From: Kineobactrum salinum
Lineage (GTDB): Bacteria > Pseudomonadota > Gammaproteobacteria > Pseudomonadales > Halieaceae
DNA length: 64,000 nt
Assembly (NCBI RefSeq): GCF_010669285.1
Contig: NZ_CP048711.1
Location: forward strand, 3,162,001-3,226,000
Direction: 5' to 3'
Shown here: piece after piece, positions 16,436 to 27,087 of the stretch
Layout: each line of letters starts with the position of its first letter
Position numbering within the stretch: the stretch's first letter is position 1
Translations under genes and position numbers: made by a program
Notes under the pieces: generated by a model
Seen by the model: only the letters and a program-made list of their open reading frames with translations
Databases searched by the model: none
What the model was told of the DNA's origin: nothing

Positions 16436-19400
16436 ATGAAAGTCACGTTACTAATCGCAGCCCTCGCTCTGCTGGTATCACTCAATCCCGTCGGCAGCCG
16501 GGCGGACGATATTGAAATATACCTGGATGGAAGTCCGGCCGGGGAGGCCTATGTCCATCTGATGCTCGACTATCGGCCCAGCGTATTCAGCGCGATGTGC
16601 CGTTACGGTTCCAGTTGCGCACCACCGTTCATGAGCCCACAGAGCTATGCCAATCTGGGCAGGCGCAGCGAGAACGAGCAGATCAGCCGCTTCGAGGTAT
16701 TGGTCGCGGTAATGACTACGTTGTTCGACAATCCGCTGTTTGCAGACATTCATGTGGCGCTGCTCACGTCCAATTTCGTCAGCACCAGCAATCCGAAGCA
16801 GCACGGCGGATCTCTCCTGAAAAGCTACAGCCTGCTCAAGACCCACCGCGGTGAACTGATCGCGGCGTTGCAATCCATACCGCAGCCCGCGGGCGCCCAG
16901 TCCGCACACAAGCTGCAGCCCAGGCATGCCTATTACGAGTGGTACCGCTATCTGAACGGTGGCGCGGTGATCGACGGCACTGCCACCGCGCAGAATTTCG
17001 ACGGCGATCCGCAGGCGCCGCGGCACGATCCGGCTATCTTCACAACCCCGTCCCGGACCACCTACCAGTCGCCGTTTACCGATACGGCATCCTGCGCCAG
17101 GCTGTTTTCAATCATGCTCGCGATGAATTCCGCCAGTGAATCCAATGATCTCGACAGCCTGATCGAGGCCGACATGGCCACCGGCGCCGCAGCGACATTC
17201 GAGCAGATGCTGAAGTACATGCATCGGCCGTCCTCGGATCTGGTGGACGGTGTCGAGGGTATCCAGCCGCTGCAAAAGAGCTGGGTGATTTCGGATCCGG
17301 ATAGCGTCGCCACCAGCCGCAGCTGGGCTGAGGCCGGTGGCAGCGGCCTGCCGCTGAACATCGATGATCCCGCCCGGCTGGAGGCGGAGTTGAGCAATGC
17401 CTTCATGGAAGTCACAAGTGTCAGCAGCACCTTTGTCGCCGGCTCGGTGCCGGTGAATGTCTTCGGCCAGGCCGGAGCCGGGGACAACCTGTTCGTGGCC
17501 CTGTTCGAGGCCCGGCCCACGCTGCGCTGGCCCGGCAATATCAAGAAGCTGAAACTGGTGGGTGACCCGGAGACCCCGGATACGGACGTCGACCGTATTG
17601 TCGATGTCAATGGTGCTGCCGGCTTTGAAACCACCGGTGACGACAAGGGCCGTATCGCGTTTGACGCACTGACCTTCTGGACCGATGCCGCGGCACTGCC
17701 TCCCGGGGACGGTAGCTTGTTCCCCGACCATGCGGATGGGCGCGAAGTGACCCGCGGTGGCGCGGGCCAGAAAATCACCGGGTTCATCCCCGGCGGGGCA
17801 GGTATAATCGGCAACCTCAACAGCGAGGGCGGTGCACGCCAGCTGTTCGTCGAACCGGCGTCGGTGGTCAACGGCGCCAGCAATGCATTCGACCCCTTTG
17901 ATGCCGACCCGGCCACCGCCTCTGCGCTGTTGCCGGAGCTGGGTGCCGCCACGGTGGCGGAGGCGGTGGAGCTGATCCGCTGGGGTCGCGGCCAGGATGT
18001 GGACGACGAAGACGGTGATGGCTCCACCTCTGCACCACGGCCCTGGATTCTGGGCGCCGCCATGCATTCGCGGCCGTTGGCGCTGAACTACGGTGCCCAG
18101 GGCAGTTACACGGCAGAGAACCCCAATATCCGGTTGCTGTTTGGCTCCGGGCTAGGCAGTTTCCATATTCTGCAGAACACCGATGCGGGGGGTAGGGAAA
18201 CCGGCTCCGAGCTGTTTGCCTTCTATCCACGCGAGCTGCTGGGCAACCTGGGCCCGCTGCGCGAAAATACCGAAACTGCGCTGAAGATGCGCTACGGCAT
18301 CGACGGCGCACCGGTGGCCCTGACCCGGGATCTGAACGGCGACGGCACGTTGCAGAGCAGTGACGGCGATGAAGCCTGGGTCTATTTCGGCCTGCGCCGG
18401 GGTGGCTACAGCTATTATGCACTGGATGTCAGCAATCCCGATGTTCAGCCGACGCTGCGATGGAAAATCAGTCAGACATCGGGAGGGGATTTCGACGAAC
18501 TGGGCCTCACATTCTCGACACCGGTCGTGGGCAGGGTCAGCCATGATGGCGATCCGGTCGATGTCCTGATCTTTGCCGGTGGCTATAACGGTGGTTGGGA
18601 TGACAACTACAGCAGCCGCGTTGGCAAGGATGCCGGCGATGCGGACGACGCTGTCGGCAACGCGATCTACATAATCAATGCTCGGACCGGCGCGCTGATC
18701 TGGAAGGCGGTGCGGGGGGAGACCGGCAGCGTCTCCAATACCGTATACCAGCATGCTGAACTGGTCGACAGCATTCCGTCCGCAGTCACCGTGTTGCGTG
18801 ACACCGGCGGCGTGATCCACCGTCTCTATGTCGGCGACACTGGCGGCACCGTGTGGCGGGTGGACTTGCCGCCCGGTAGCGGCGTTAGCCACCGCCAGGA
18901 CAACTGGTTTGTCACCCGCCTGGCCGTACTGGGCGAAGATGGCAGGACCACCGACCGGCGTTTTTTCCACCCGCCCGATGTGGTCGAAACCAGGGACAGT
19001 TTCGGCGCCTATGACGGCATTGTGATATCCAGCGGCAACCGGGCAGATCCGAACGAGACCGCGGTGGAAAACCATCACTTTTACATCAAGGACCGGTTGG
19101 TATCCAGCGGCGCGGCGGCCGTGAAAGCCCGGGACGATAACCCGCTGACGTTGACGGACCTGGCGGACCAGTCCGATTGCGACACCGCTGGCGACAGCTG
19201 CGCGCTGCCGCCGGCCCTCGCCAATGGCTGGCGCATCCGGCTGCAGCGCGCGGGTGAAAAGGGATTGGCAACCGCGCTGACCGATGGCGGGCGGGTGTTC
19301 ATGACCAGCTTCGTGCCCGCCTCCGCTGGTGGCCGTTGCGCGCCGGCTGAGGGCGCCGGCAAACTGTATGCCGTGGATCTCGCAACCGGGTCCGGGCAGG

Positions 19401-19600
19401 TGGTCTACGACCTGGGTCCCGGCATTCCGCCGGGCGTGACCGCGGTCGCCAATGTGCTGCTGCCGCCCTCGCGCCCGGAATCGGACCCCGACAGCCCAGC
19501 TGATCCCGCGGAGGTCGGCTGCGAAGGAGAGTTTTGTCAAAGTAGGACCGGGCGCCTGGTGCCGATATACTGGGTCGAACCGGGGATCGATCCACTGTGA
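16436..19600 (+). CDS. pilY1: type IV pilus tip-associated adhesin PilY1
   Basis: A 1054-residue protein with a cleavable signal peptide (first ~23 residues, ending SRA). The N-terminal part has no clear VWA MIDAS motif. The C-terminal part is the PilY1 beta-propeller: a GAAMHSRPLALNYG opening, GSGLGSFHILQNTDAG, GGYSYYALDVSNP, YIINARTGALIWKA and GDTGGTVWRVDLP blades. A DLNGDGTLQSSDGD loop near residue 637 is EF-hand-like and matches the calcium-binding type known in PilY1. It acts at the pilus tip and supports calcium-dependent adhesion and twitching. Its GTGA stop overlaps pilE. Confidence 0.92.
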   Translation: MKVTLLIAALALLVSLNPVGSRADDIEIYLDGSPAGEAYVHLMLDYRPSVFSAMCRYGSSCAPPFMSPQSYANLGRRSENEQISRFEVLVAVMTTLFDNPLFADIHVALLTSNFVSTSNPKQHGGSLLKSYSLLKTHRGELIAALQSIPQPAGAQSAHKLQPRHAYYEWYRYLNGGAVIDGTATAQNFDGDPQAPRHDPAIFTTPSRTTYQSPFTDTASCARLFSIMLAMNSASESNDLDSLIEADMATGAAATFEQMLKYMHRPSSDLVDGVEGIQPLQKSWVISDPDSVATSRSWAEAGGSGLPLNIDDPARLEAELSNAFMEVTSVSSTFVAGSVPVNVFGQAGAGDNLFVALFEARPTLRWPGNIKKLKLVGDPETPDTDVDRIVDVNGAAGFETTGDDKGRIAFDALTFWTDAAALPPGDGSLFPDHADGREVTRGGAGQKITGFIPGGAGIIGNLNSEGGARQLFVEPASVVNGASNAFDPFDADPATASALLPELGAATVAEAVELIRWGRGQDVDDEDGDGSTSAPRPWILGAAMHSRPLALNYGAQGSYTAENPNIRLLFGSGLGSFHILQNTDAGGRETGSELFAFYPRELLGNLGPLRENTETALKMRYGIDGAPVALTRDLNGDGTLQSSDGDEAWVYFGLRRGGYSYYALDVSNPDVQPTLRWKISQTSGGDFDELGLTFSTPVVGRVSHDGDPVDVLIFAGGYNGGWDDNYSSRVGKDAGDADDAVGNAIYIINARTGALIWKAVRGETGSVSNTVYQHAELVDSIPSAVTVLRDTGGVIHRLYVGDTGGTVWRVDLPPGSGVSHRQDNWFVTRLAVLGEDGRTTDRRFFHPPDVVETRDSFGAYDGIVISSGNRADPNETAVENHHFYIKDRLVSSGAAAVKARDDNPLTLTDLADQSDCDTAGDSCALPPALANGWRIRLQRAGEKGLATALTDGGRVFMTSFVPASAGGRCAPAEGAGKLYAVDLATGSGQVVYDLGPGIPPGVTAVANVLLPPSRPESDPDSPADPAEVGCEGEFCQSRTGRLVPIYWVEPGIDPL

Positions 19601-20064
19601 GGGCGCAGGGCGGAATAAGCCCTGCAGCACTGCGGCAGCAGCGGGGCTTTACGATGATCGAATTGATGATTGTGGTCGTGATCGCCGCGCTATTGATGCT
19701 GGCCGCTTTCCCGGCCTACCAGGAGCAGCTGCACAAGACCCGGCGCACCGTAGCGAAGGGAGAGCTGCAGAGCCTGCTGGCACGACAGGAACAATTCTTC
19801 GTCAATAATCGCCAGTACAGCACCGACCTGAGCGACCTGGGTTTCGGTGGTGCCACCAGCTACCGGATTGACGACGACGGGCAGGAGGTGGATAGCGGGG
19901 GCATTTACCTGATCTCCCTGACCGAGGCCGCGGCCGATGCCTTCACCATTACCGCCGCGCCCCGGGGTGCGCAGGCCACAGACACACGCTGTGGCCTGTT
20001 GAGTCTGACCTCCGCCGGAATAAAGGCCAGCACGGGCACTGCCACACTGAGGGACTGCTGGTAG
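19597..20064 (+). CDS. pilE: type IV pilus minor pilin PilE
   Basis: A 155-residue prepilin starting at GTG 19597, overlapping the pilY1 stop. QQRGFTMIELMIVVVIAALL is the prepilin peptidase site and N-terminal helix. The pilin core has a C-terminal disulfide-type pair (DTRCGLL ... LRDCW). It ends ten bases before the convergent pilR stop. Confidence 0.9.
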   Translation: MRAQGGISPAALRQQRGFTMIELMIVVVIAALLMLAAFPAYQEQLHKTRRTVAKGELQSLLARQEQFFVNNRQYSTDLSDLGFGGATSYRIDDDGQEVDSGGIYLISLTEAAADAFTITAAPRGAQATDTRCGLLSLTSAGIKASTGTATLRDCW

Positions 20065-20074
20065 CGTTGGCCGA

Positions 20075-21436
20075 TCAATCCTCCAGTTGCAGCTTCTTCA
20101 GGCGGTAGCGCAGGCTGCGAAAACTGATGCCCAGCAATCTGGCGGTGGCGGTCTTGTTCCAGCGGGATTGCTCCAGCGCCGCGCTGATGATCTGCCGTTC
20201 CACGTCCTCCAGATACACTTCCAGCTGGCCAAACGCAGCTTCCACCTCGACCGTGCCCGGTGACCTGGCGGGCTGATCCTCCGGCGCCGGGCTTGCGGGC
20301 AACTGCAGGTCGGCCACTGTGATCTGCTGTTGATCCGCCAGCGCACAGGCCCGTTCCAGGATATTCTCCAGCTCGCGTACATTGCCGGGGAAGTGGTAGC
20401 CGCGCAGTGCTTCCAGGGCCGCGGGGGCCAGCGTCGGCGGCGTTCCACCGTCCGACCCGGCAATGCGCGCCAGCAGCGCCGAGACCAGCTCTGGCAGGTC
20501 CTCCAGCCGTTCGCGCAGACTGGGTACCTGGATGTCGATCACATTGATCCGGTAGTACAGGTCGTTGCGGAAGTCCCCGGCGCGGACTTCGGCGGCGAGA
20601 TTCTTGTGGGTGGCGCTGAGCAGCCGCACGTCGGTTGTCAGTTCTTCGCTGGCACCCACCGGCCGCACGGTTTTTTCCTGGATTGCGCGCAGCAGTTTGA
20701 CCTGCATGGACAGGGGCAGGTCCGCCACTTCGTCCAGAAACAGCGTGCCGCCCTCAGCAGCCTGGAACAGGCCCTGCTTGTCGCGATTGGCGCCGGTAAA
20801 ACTGCCCTTCAGGTGACCAAAGAACTCGCTCTCCATCAATTCGCGTGGAATCGCGCCGCAGTTGACGGCGATAAAGGGCTTGTCTGCCCGCGGCCCGCTG
20901 CCGTGGATCAACCTGGCTACCACTTCCTTGCCGACACCGGATTCGCCGCGGATATGGACCGGCGCCTGGCTGCGGGCCAGTTTTTCGATCTGCTCCCGCA
21001 GCGCGACGATGCGCGGCGCATGACCGATCAGTTGCAGTTTGCCGTGGCCTGGCCCGGCCTCGGGTGTCCGGTTCAGCCGCAGCGCAGCATTGACCAGGCT
21101 GCGCAGCCGATCCAATTCGATGGGCTTGCTGATGAAGTCGAAAGCTCCGGCTTTGAGCGCGGAAATCGCCGTCTCCACGCTGCCGTGGGCAGTGATCATC
21201 GCGACCGGTATATGGGGATACTCGCGGTTGATGTATTCCACCAGATTGATGCCGTTGCCATCGGGCAAGCGCATATCGGTCAGGCACAGGTCCGGCTGCA
21301 CCGCGGCCATTTGCTCCCGCGCCTGCTGCAGCGTGGCCGCGCTAAGTGACTCCAGACCCATCCGGCTCAGCGTAATCGCCAGCAGTTCGCGGATGTCGGG
21401 TTCGTCATCGACGATAAGCACGGTTTGCGCAGTCAT
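20075..21436 (-). CDS. pilR: sigma-54-dependent response regulator PilR
   Basis: A 453-residue NtrC-type regulator. The receiver has a DDEPD acidic pocket and phospho-acceptor Asp54 in CLTDMRLPDG. The AAA+ core has GESGVGKE (Walker A) and the GSFTGA loop that contacts sigma-54. The C-terminal helix-turn-helix ends TARLLGISFRSLRYRLKKLQ. In Pseudomonas PilR activates pilA with sigma-54. It is downstream of pilS on the same strand, 7 bp apart. Confidence 0.95.
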   Translation of the reverse strand: MTAQTVLIVDDEPDIRELLAITLSRMGLESLSAATLQQAREQMAAVQPDLCLTDMRLPDGNGINLVEYINREYPHIPVAMITAHGSVETAISALKAGAFDFISKPIELDRLRSLVNAALRLNRTPEAGPGHGKLQLIGHAPRIVALREQIEKLARSQAPVHIRGESGVGKEVVARLIHGSGPRADKPFIAVNCGAIPRELMESEFFGHLKGSFTGANRDKQGLFQAAEGGTLFLDEVADLPLSMQVKLLRAIQEKTVRPVGASEELTTDVRLLSATHKNLAAEVRAGDFRNDLYYRINVIDIQVPSLRERLEDLPELVSALLARIAGSDGGTPPTLAPAALEALRGYHFPGNVRELENILERACALADQQQITVADLQLPASPAPEDQPARSPGTVEVEAAFGQLEVYLEDVERQIISAALEQSRWNKTATARLLGISFRSLRYRLKKLQLED

Positions 21437-21443
21437 GTCATTC

Positions 21444-23069
21444 CTACAGGGCCCGTTGGTTCAGAGACAGGCGAAAACAGCTCTCGCCCTGGCTGCTGCG
21501 GCAATAATGCAGGTCGGCATGGTTGATCTCGCACAGTTCCTTGCACAGGAACAACCCCATGCCGCTGCCTTCCTGCACTGTGGTGTAGAAGGGCTCAAAC
21601 AGCTTGGATTGGTCCTTTGAGGTTACACCCTCTCCCTGGTCGATGACATCGACCAGACACTGGTGCTTGCTGAATTCCAGCATCACCTCGATCCTTGCAA
21701 CATCCCGGCCTGTCGCCATCTTACTGTGGCGCAGGGCATTGTCCAGCAGGTTGCTGAGTATGCGGCGCAGGTTCTCCGGGTCGAACTCCACCAGCAGGTC
21801 GCGGTAACTGCAGTCCACGGTGATCTCCGCTTCCTGCTTCAGGGTGTCGAGATAGCGGTTCACAAACTCGGGCAGCCACTCCGGCAGCAGGATATATTCG
21901 GGCCTGGGTGGTTCGCGGCGGGAAATCTGCATTACGCTTTCCACCGTCTGGTTTACCCGCATGCTGTGCTGCTGAATGATGTCAGCGAGGCGCCGGTCGG
22001 CCACTGCCAGCGCGGGAGATTCCTGCAGCAGCTGGGCGGCGTGACTGATTGCGCCCAGCGGATTGCGGATCTCGTGGGCAATGCTGGCGGTCAGACGTCC
22101 CAGCGAGGTCAGCTTCAGAGATTGGGCGTACTGCGTAACCGGGCTGTAGTCCTCCACAAAAACCAGAGTTTCGCGTTCGGCGCCCGGCTGCAACTCGCGA
22201 AAATGGGCGATGACCTGGGGTGCCTGCTCCGCCACCCGGATCGGCTGGGCCCGGTGCAGGCCAGTATCCCGCCATTGCTCGAACTGGCGCGCCAGTTCTT
22301 CACTGTAATCGGCCAGCTGCCGTCCCTGCTCCGTGAGAATCGGGTACCCGGGCGACAACAGTTGGCTCGCGGCCTGATTCATCACCCGCACCCGGCCGCG
22401 GTCATTGACCAGCAGAATACCAGTCTGCATATGCTGGACGATCTGCTCGTTGAGCCGCTGCAGATTGTAAAGATCGCTGGCCCTGATGCGGGCCAGTTCC
22501 TCGGCGCGGCCCAGCCGGCTGGCAATAAACTGCACCATCAGCGAGACACCAAAGATCAGCACGCCCAGCAGCCCCGCCGGGAACAGCGCGTTGATATCCA
22601 GTACGCCGCGCAGAATCAGCCACGCACTGTCGGCGAGAATAGCCAGGACACTGAGGGCGGCTATCAGCGTTGCCAGGGTACGGTTCGGTATCATCACCGC
22701 ACTTGCCGCCACGGTAATCACCAGCAGTACCGGCAGCCCACTGCTCACGCCCCCGCTCGCATCGCTCATCAGCACAATGGCAGCGATATCGACCAGGAAA
22801 ACCGCAAACAGCATGCGCTGGTTGTAGCGCCAAGTGCCCGCCAGAGAGCCCAGCAGGAGGGCGCTGGTCCCCAGGTACAGCAGCGCGACGATAACATACA
22901 GGGACGGGTTCAATGCCCCGACCAATTGCCGGGTATTGGGGCTGACCAGCATGATCAGCAATACCACGGACAACAGCGAGCGGTACCCCACGTAGATCCG
23001 GAACAGCACTACGTTTTGCTGGGTGGCGTTTGAGGCAAGCGGCCTGCTGAGGATCGCGGCTGGGTTCAT
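21444..23069 (-). CDS. pilS: sensor histidine kinase PilS
   Basis: The ATG at 23069 (MNPAAILSRPL) was chosen since residues upstream of it in a longer frame, to 23156, look like non-coding DNA. The 541-residue product has six hydrophobic segments in the first ~190 residues, a PAS-like region, the H-box SIAHEIRNPLGAISHAAQLL with the phosphorylated His, an N-box LSNLLDNALRHS and G-boxes near GEGVTSKDQ and GSGMGLFLCKE. It is the partner kinase of PilR. In Pseudomonas, PilS senses pilin in the inner membrane. Confidence 0.93.
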   Translation of the reverse strand: MNPAAILSRPLASNATQQNVVLFRIYVGYRSLLSVVLLIMLVSPNTRQLVGALNPSLYVIVALLYLGTSALLLGSLAGTWRYNQRMLFAVFLVDIAAIVLMSDASGGVSSGLPVLLVITVAASAVMIPNRTLATLIAALSVLAILADSAWLILRGVLDINALFPAGLLGVLIFGVSLMVQFIASRLGRAEELARIRASDLYNLQRLNEQIVQHMQTGILLVNDRGRVRVMNQAASQLLSPGYPILTEQGRQLADYSEELARQFEQWRDTGLHRAQPIRVAEQAPQVIAHFRELQPGAERETLVFVEDYSPVTQYAQSLKLTSLGRLTASIAHEIRNPLGAISHAAQLLQESPALAVADRRLADIIQQHSMRVNQTVESVMQISRREPPRPEYILLPEWLPEFVNRYLDTLKQEAEITVDCSYRDLLVEFDPENLRRILSNLLDNALRHSKMATGRDVARIEVMLEFSKHQCLVDVIDQGEGVTSKDQSKLFEPFYTTVQEGSGMGLFLCKELCEINHADLHYCRSSQGESCFRLSLNQRAL

Positions 23070-23199
23070 CCTGTTGGTCTGTCGTCCGCCGGTACATTGA
23101 CCGGATACTATAACAGGCCTCGCCGGTCTCTGGTGGGCACTATGAAGTGGCTTCATTGCTACCCCACCTACCCGACCGGGTGTGGCACAAAGGTAGAGA

Positions 23200-23305
23200 C
23201 ATCGGCCGGGAGGCGGTGTTCAAGACCGTATGCGACATGGACGTCGCATACGAGCCTCCATGGACGGATTCACGGCGTGTCTTGAACACCGCCTCCCGGC
23301 CGATG
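23200..23305. repeat. nested cruciform-forming palindrome upstream of nadE
   Basis: Outer arms 23200-23226 and 23279-23305 are perfect 27-bp inverted repeats (core CCGGGAGGCGGTGTTCAAGA). Inside, 23227-23236 and 23243-23252 form a second perfect 10-bp stem with a 6-nt loop. The remaining spacer 23070-23477 has no gene that I can recognise; it must contain the divergent promoters of pilS and nadE. Confidence 0.85.
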
Positions 23306-23477
23306 GCTCGGCGTTCGAAGTGCCCGACCGCCGAGCGGGGGAGGCTGGCACTCATGCCCAAATACTCTGCGGAAAACTTAGGGCAGTAATCAAGTGAGCT
23401 ATTTTGCGGCGCGGACTGGCAGCTGAGGCGACTTTGCCGGAAAATGTGCGATTCTTTCGTCGCGAACCGGGAAGCTC

Positions 23478-25108
23478 ATGACCACCCTCAATATCCTGAT
23501 GGCCCAGATGAACACCCTGGTGGGTGATTTCGAGGGCAACACTGCCAAGGTCATGGAGACAATAAAACGGGCCGAGGAACAGCACCCTGCCCCGGTAGTG
23601 GTTTTTCCGGAACTGACCCTGAGCGGCTATCCGCCCGAGGACCTGCTGCTGCGGCCGAGTGTGGAACTGCGGGTCAACCAGGCCCTGCAGACTATCTGCG
23701 CTGCCATGGACGGCGATGCCTGGGTCGTGCTGGGTTATCCCCGCCGCGACGGCATTGTCCTGTACAACACCGCGGGGGTCCTGCACCGGGGGCAAATCGT
23801 CGCCGAATACCACAAGCAGTGTCTCCCCAACTACCAGGTCTTTGACGAGAAACGCTACTTCCAGGAAGGGGACTCGCCCTGCGTAGTGCAGATCAATGGC
23901 CTGCAGCTGGGGCTGACCGTATGTGAGGACATCTGGGAGCCCGGCCCCGTGCGCGATGCGGCCCGCGCCGGCGCGCAGCTGATACTCAACCTGAACGCCT
24001 CACCGTTTCATCGCGGCAAGCAGATCGAACGCTGGGAACTGGTGGGCGATCGCGCGCGTGCCAATGATTGCCCCATTGTCTATGTGAACCAGGTCGGTGG
24101 CCAGGATGAACTGGTGTTTGATGGCGGCTCCTTCGCAGTGGATCGCCATGGCGAGATTTGTGCCGCGGCGCCCAATTTTGTGGAAGGGGAGTACTGGCTG
24201 CAGGCGACCTCCGCCGACGAGGGCATAAGCCTGTCTGGGCTGCCTGTTGCCGCCCCGCTGGACGAGCTGGAAGCGACCTGGCAGGCGCTGGTGCTGGGCC
24301 TGCGCGACTACGTCAACAAGAACCGTTTCCGGGGGGTGGTGCTGGGGCTCTCGGGCGGCATCGATTCGGCCCTGACGCTGGCAGTGGCGGTGGAGGCACT
24401 GGGACCGGAGCGGGTCGAGGCAGTGATGATGCCGTTTCGCTATACCTCGGAGATGAGTGTGGCGGACGCGGCGGAGCAATCGCGCATGCTGGGCGTCAAA
24501 CACAAGGTGATCTCGATCGAAGCGATCTATGAGGCCTTCATGGCCAGCCTGCGGGAGGAGTTTGCCGGCACCCGGGTCGACACCACCGAGGAAAACCTGC
24601 AGGCGCGCTGCCGCGGCGTGTTGCTGATGTCCATCTCCAACAAGAAGGGACTGCTGGTATTGACTACGGGCAACAAGAGCGAACTGGCGGTGGGGTACTC
24701 TACGCTCTACGGCGATATGGCGGGAGGCTTTGATGTGCTCAAGGACGTTCCCAAGACCCAAGTGTTCGAACTGGCCCGTTACTGTAATCGCCAGCGGCCC
24801 TGCATCCCCAGCGGGTGATCGACCGTCCGCCCTCGGCGGAGCTCGCGCCCGATCAGAAGGACGAGGACAGCCTGCCACCGTATCCGGTGCTGGATCGCAT
24901 TCTGGAGCTGTATGTAGAGCAGGACTTCAGTGCCTCGGCCATCATCGCGTCCGGAATGGATGCGGAGCAGGTGCACCGGGTCGTGCGGCTGGTGGATCTG
25001 AATGAATACAAGCGCCGCCAGGCGCCGATCGGGGTGCGCATCAGCAAGCGCGGCTTTGGCCGCGACCGGCGCTATCCGATTACCTCCGCCTGGACGCCCG
25101 GCGACTGA
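23478..25108 (+). CDS. nadE: glutamine-hydrolysing NAD+ synthetase, frame broken at 24806-24809
   Basis: Converts deamido-NAD to NAD using glutamine. The N-terminal nitrilase-like glutaminase domain has VVVFPELTLSGYPPEDLL, the YHKQCLPNYQVFDEKRYF Lys segment and GLTVCEDIWEPG with the nucleophile Cys. The synthetase domain has the pyrophosphatase P-loop LGLSGGIDSALT and TTGNKSELAVGYSTLYGD. The frame changes at CCCC (24806-24809); one more C gives the expected IPQRVIDRPPSAEL junction and a 543-residue protein, the usual length. In P. aeruginosa pilS and bamD are neighbours; here nadE lies between them. Confidence 0.94.
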
Positions 25109-25132
25109 GCCGGCTGTGGCAGGACCGCGGGG

Positions 25133-26020
25133 TTATTCGTACTGTTCGCGGGTGTCGAACTGGGGTATCTCCGGCGGGTCGAACAGGCCGAAGGTGGCCC
25201 GGTTGAGCCAGGAGCGCTGTTGCCCTTCTTCCAGCGAATAGTCGCTGCTGAGGTTGCCGTCGTCGTCCAGTGCCGGATAGTCCGGGAAGTTCAGTGCCAG
25301 GATGTCGGTGGCGTCCCTGGCGAGGTCGTTCATCCCCAGCATGATATAACCCTGGGCCATCACCGCCAGACCATCCGCGACGGCGGGTGTGCGCTGGAAG
25401 TTCTCCACCACATAGCGGCCGCGGTTGGCGGCGGCCAGATACGCGCCGCGACGGAAGTAGTAGTTGGCCACTGTAATCTCGTGCCGCGCCAGCAGATTGC
25501 GCAGGTACACCATCCGCGCCTTGGCGTCGGCGGCGTAGGGGCTGCCCGGGAAGCGCGACACCAGTTGGGAGAACTCGGCAAAGGCCTCGCGGGCGTGGGT
25601 GGTGTCGCGGCTGCTCACATCGGTGGGGAGAAAGCGGGCGAACAGGTCGGTATTGCCGGCATAGGCCGCCAATCCCTTCATGTAGTAGGCGTAGTCGACA
25701 CTGGGGTGCTGCGGATGCAAGCGGATAAAGCGATCCGCGGCCTCCACTGCGGCCTCGTGTTCGTAGGCGCCGTAGTGGGCGTAGATCAGCTCCAGCTGGG
25801 CCTGTTCCGCATAGCGGCCGAAGGGGTAGCGGGACTCCAGCAGCTGCAGGCCGCGCACCGCCAGGCTGAAATTGCGGTTGCGCAGGTAGCGCTGGGCCTG
25901 GTCGTACATCTGCTGCTCGCCGGAATCGGCGGTAAGGCCGTCCAGCTCGTCGTTGCCGGCGCAGGCGAGCAGCATGGCTGTTAACAACAGGGCGATGGTG
26001 ATTTTCAGTGATTTCAACAA
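25133..26020 (-). CDS. bamD: outer-membrane assembly lipoprotein BamD
   Basis: A 295-residue lipoprotein of the BAM complex, which inserts beta-barrel proteins. The signal peptide ends in a lipobox LLAC with Cys20. TPR-like helices follow, with [30 protein letters not shown]-type and [16 protein letters not shown] repeats (only parts quoted). It starts at one of two consecutive TTG codons (26020 or 26017); no ATG fits. It is convergent with nadE (24 bp apart) and divergent from rluD, the conserved comL-rluD pair. Confidence 0.94.
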   Translation of the reverse strand: MLKSLKITIALLLTAMLLACAGNDELDGLTADSGEQQMYDQAQRYLRNRNFSLAVRGLQLLESRYPFGRYAEQAQLELIYAHYGAYEHEAAVEAADRFIRLHPQHPSVDYAYYMKGLAAYAGNTDLFARFLPTDVSSRDTTHAREAFAEFSQLVSRFPGSPYAADAKARMVYLRNLLARHEITVANYYFRRGAYLAAANRGRYVVENFQRTPAVADGLAVMAQGYIMLGMNDLARDATDILALNFPDYPALDDDGNLSSDYSLEEGQQRSWLNRATFGLFDPPEIPQFDTREQYE

Positions 26021-26109
26021 GATGGCGACCGCTGGCGTGTTAGAATTCGGATTTGTGAAAGAACTCCCTATTTAACCACATAGGTACGGGAGCATAAACA
26101 GGTATTCCG

Positions 26110-27087
26110 ATGACTGACAGAATCCGTACCGCGGCTGACGTCGGGCCAGAGCTTGACGGCGAACGCCTGGACCAGGCCGCGGCCCATCTGTTCCCCGATT
26201 TTTCCCGCTCACGCCTGCAAACCTGGATCCGGCGCGGCGAATTGCTGGCCGGCGGCAGGCAGTGCCGCCCGCGGGACAAGGTCCACAGTGGCGACCACCT
26301 CACAGTCGACGCGCTGCTGGAAGACGAGGTGAGCTGGCGGCCGGAAGCCGTCGCCCTGGATATCCTGTACGAGGACGAGGCCATTGTAGTACTCAACAAG
26401 CCGGCGGGGCTGGTGGTACATCCGGCGGCCGGCCATGCGGACGGCACCCTGGTGAACGCACTGATCGGGCATTTTCCGGCGATGGCGCAGTTGCCCAGGG
26501 GCGGCATTGTGCACCGTCTGGACATGGAAACCTCGGGGGTAATGGTCGCCGCCAAGAGTCTCAGTGCACATCATCATCTGGTCGCCCAGTTGCAGGAACG
26601 GACGGTGAAGCGGCAATACTGTGCCGTCTGCATCGGCGCGATGACCGGTGGCGGCACCGTCGATGAACCCATCGGCCGCCACCCCCGCCAGCGCAAGAAG
26701 ATGGCGGTGCTGAGCCACGGCGGCAAGTCGGCGGTGACCCACTACCGGATAAGCCGGCGTTTTGCCAATCACACCCGGATCACCGTCAGCCTGGAGACCG
26801 GCCGCACCCACCAGATCCGGGTACACATGGCGCACCGGCGCTACCCGCTGATCGGTGACCCGGTCTACGGCGGCCGGCCCCGTATCCCCAAAGGGGCATC
26901 CGACAGCCTGATTGCGGCGCTGCGGGGCTTTCCGCGCCAGGCTCTGCACGCCGAGGCGCTGGGGCTGGTGCACCCGCTGTCCGGCGAAGCGATGCAGTTT
27001 GAATGCCCGCTACCGGAAGACATGCAGGCCCTGCTGGCCGTGCTGGAGCGCGAAGACGAGGTCCCCGGCAGTGCTGCTGGAGCCTGA
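26110..27087 (+). CDS. rluD: 23S rRNA pseudouridine synthase RluD
   Basis: A 325-residue protein with an N-terminal S4-like RNA-binding domain (LDGERLDQAAAHLFPDFSRS) and the RluA-family catalytic motif GGIVHRLDMETSGVMV with the catalytic Asp. It modifies helix 69 of 23S rRNA in the family. Downstream GRTHQIRVHMAH is the conserved motif III. It overlaps pgeF by 17 bases. Confidence 0.94.
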   Translation: MTDRIRTAADVGPELDGERLDQAAAHLFPDFSRSRLQTWIRRGELLAGGRQCRPRDKVHSGDHLTVDALLEDEVSWRPEAVALDILYEDEAIVVLNKPAGLVVHPAAGHADGTLVNALIGHFPAMAQLPRGGIVHRLDMETSGVMVAAKSLSAHHHLVAQLQERTVKRQYCAVCIGAMTGGGTVDEPIGRHPRQRKKMAVLSHGGKSAVTHYRISRRFANHTRITVSLETGRTHQIRVHMAHRRYPLIGDPVYGGRPRIPKGASDSLIAALRGFPRQALHAEALGLVHPLSGEAMQFECPLPEDMQALLAVLEREDEVPGSAAGA

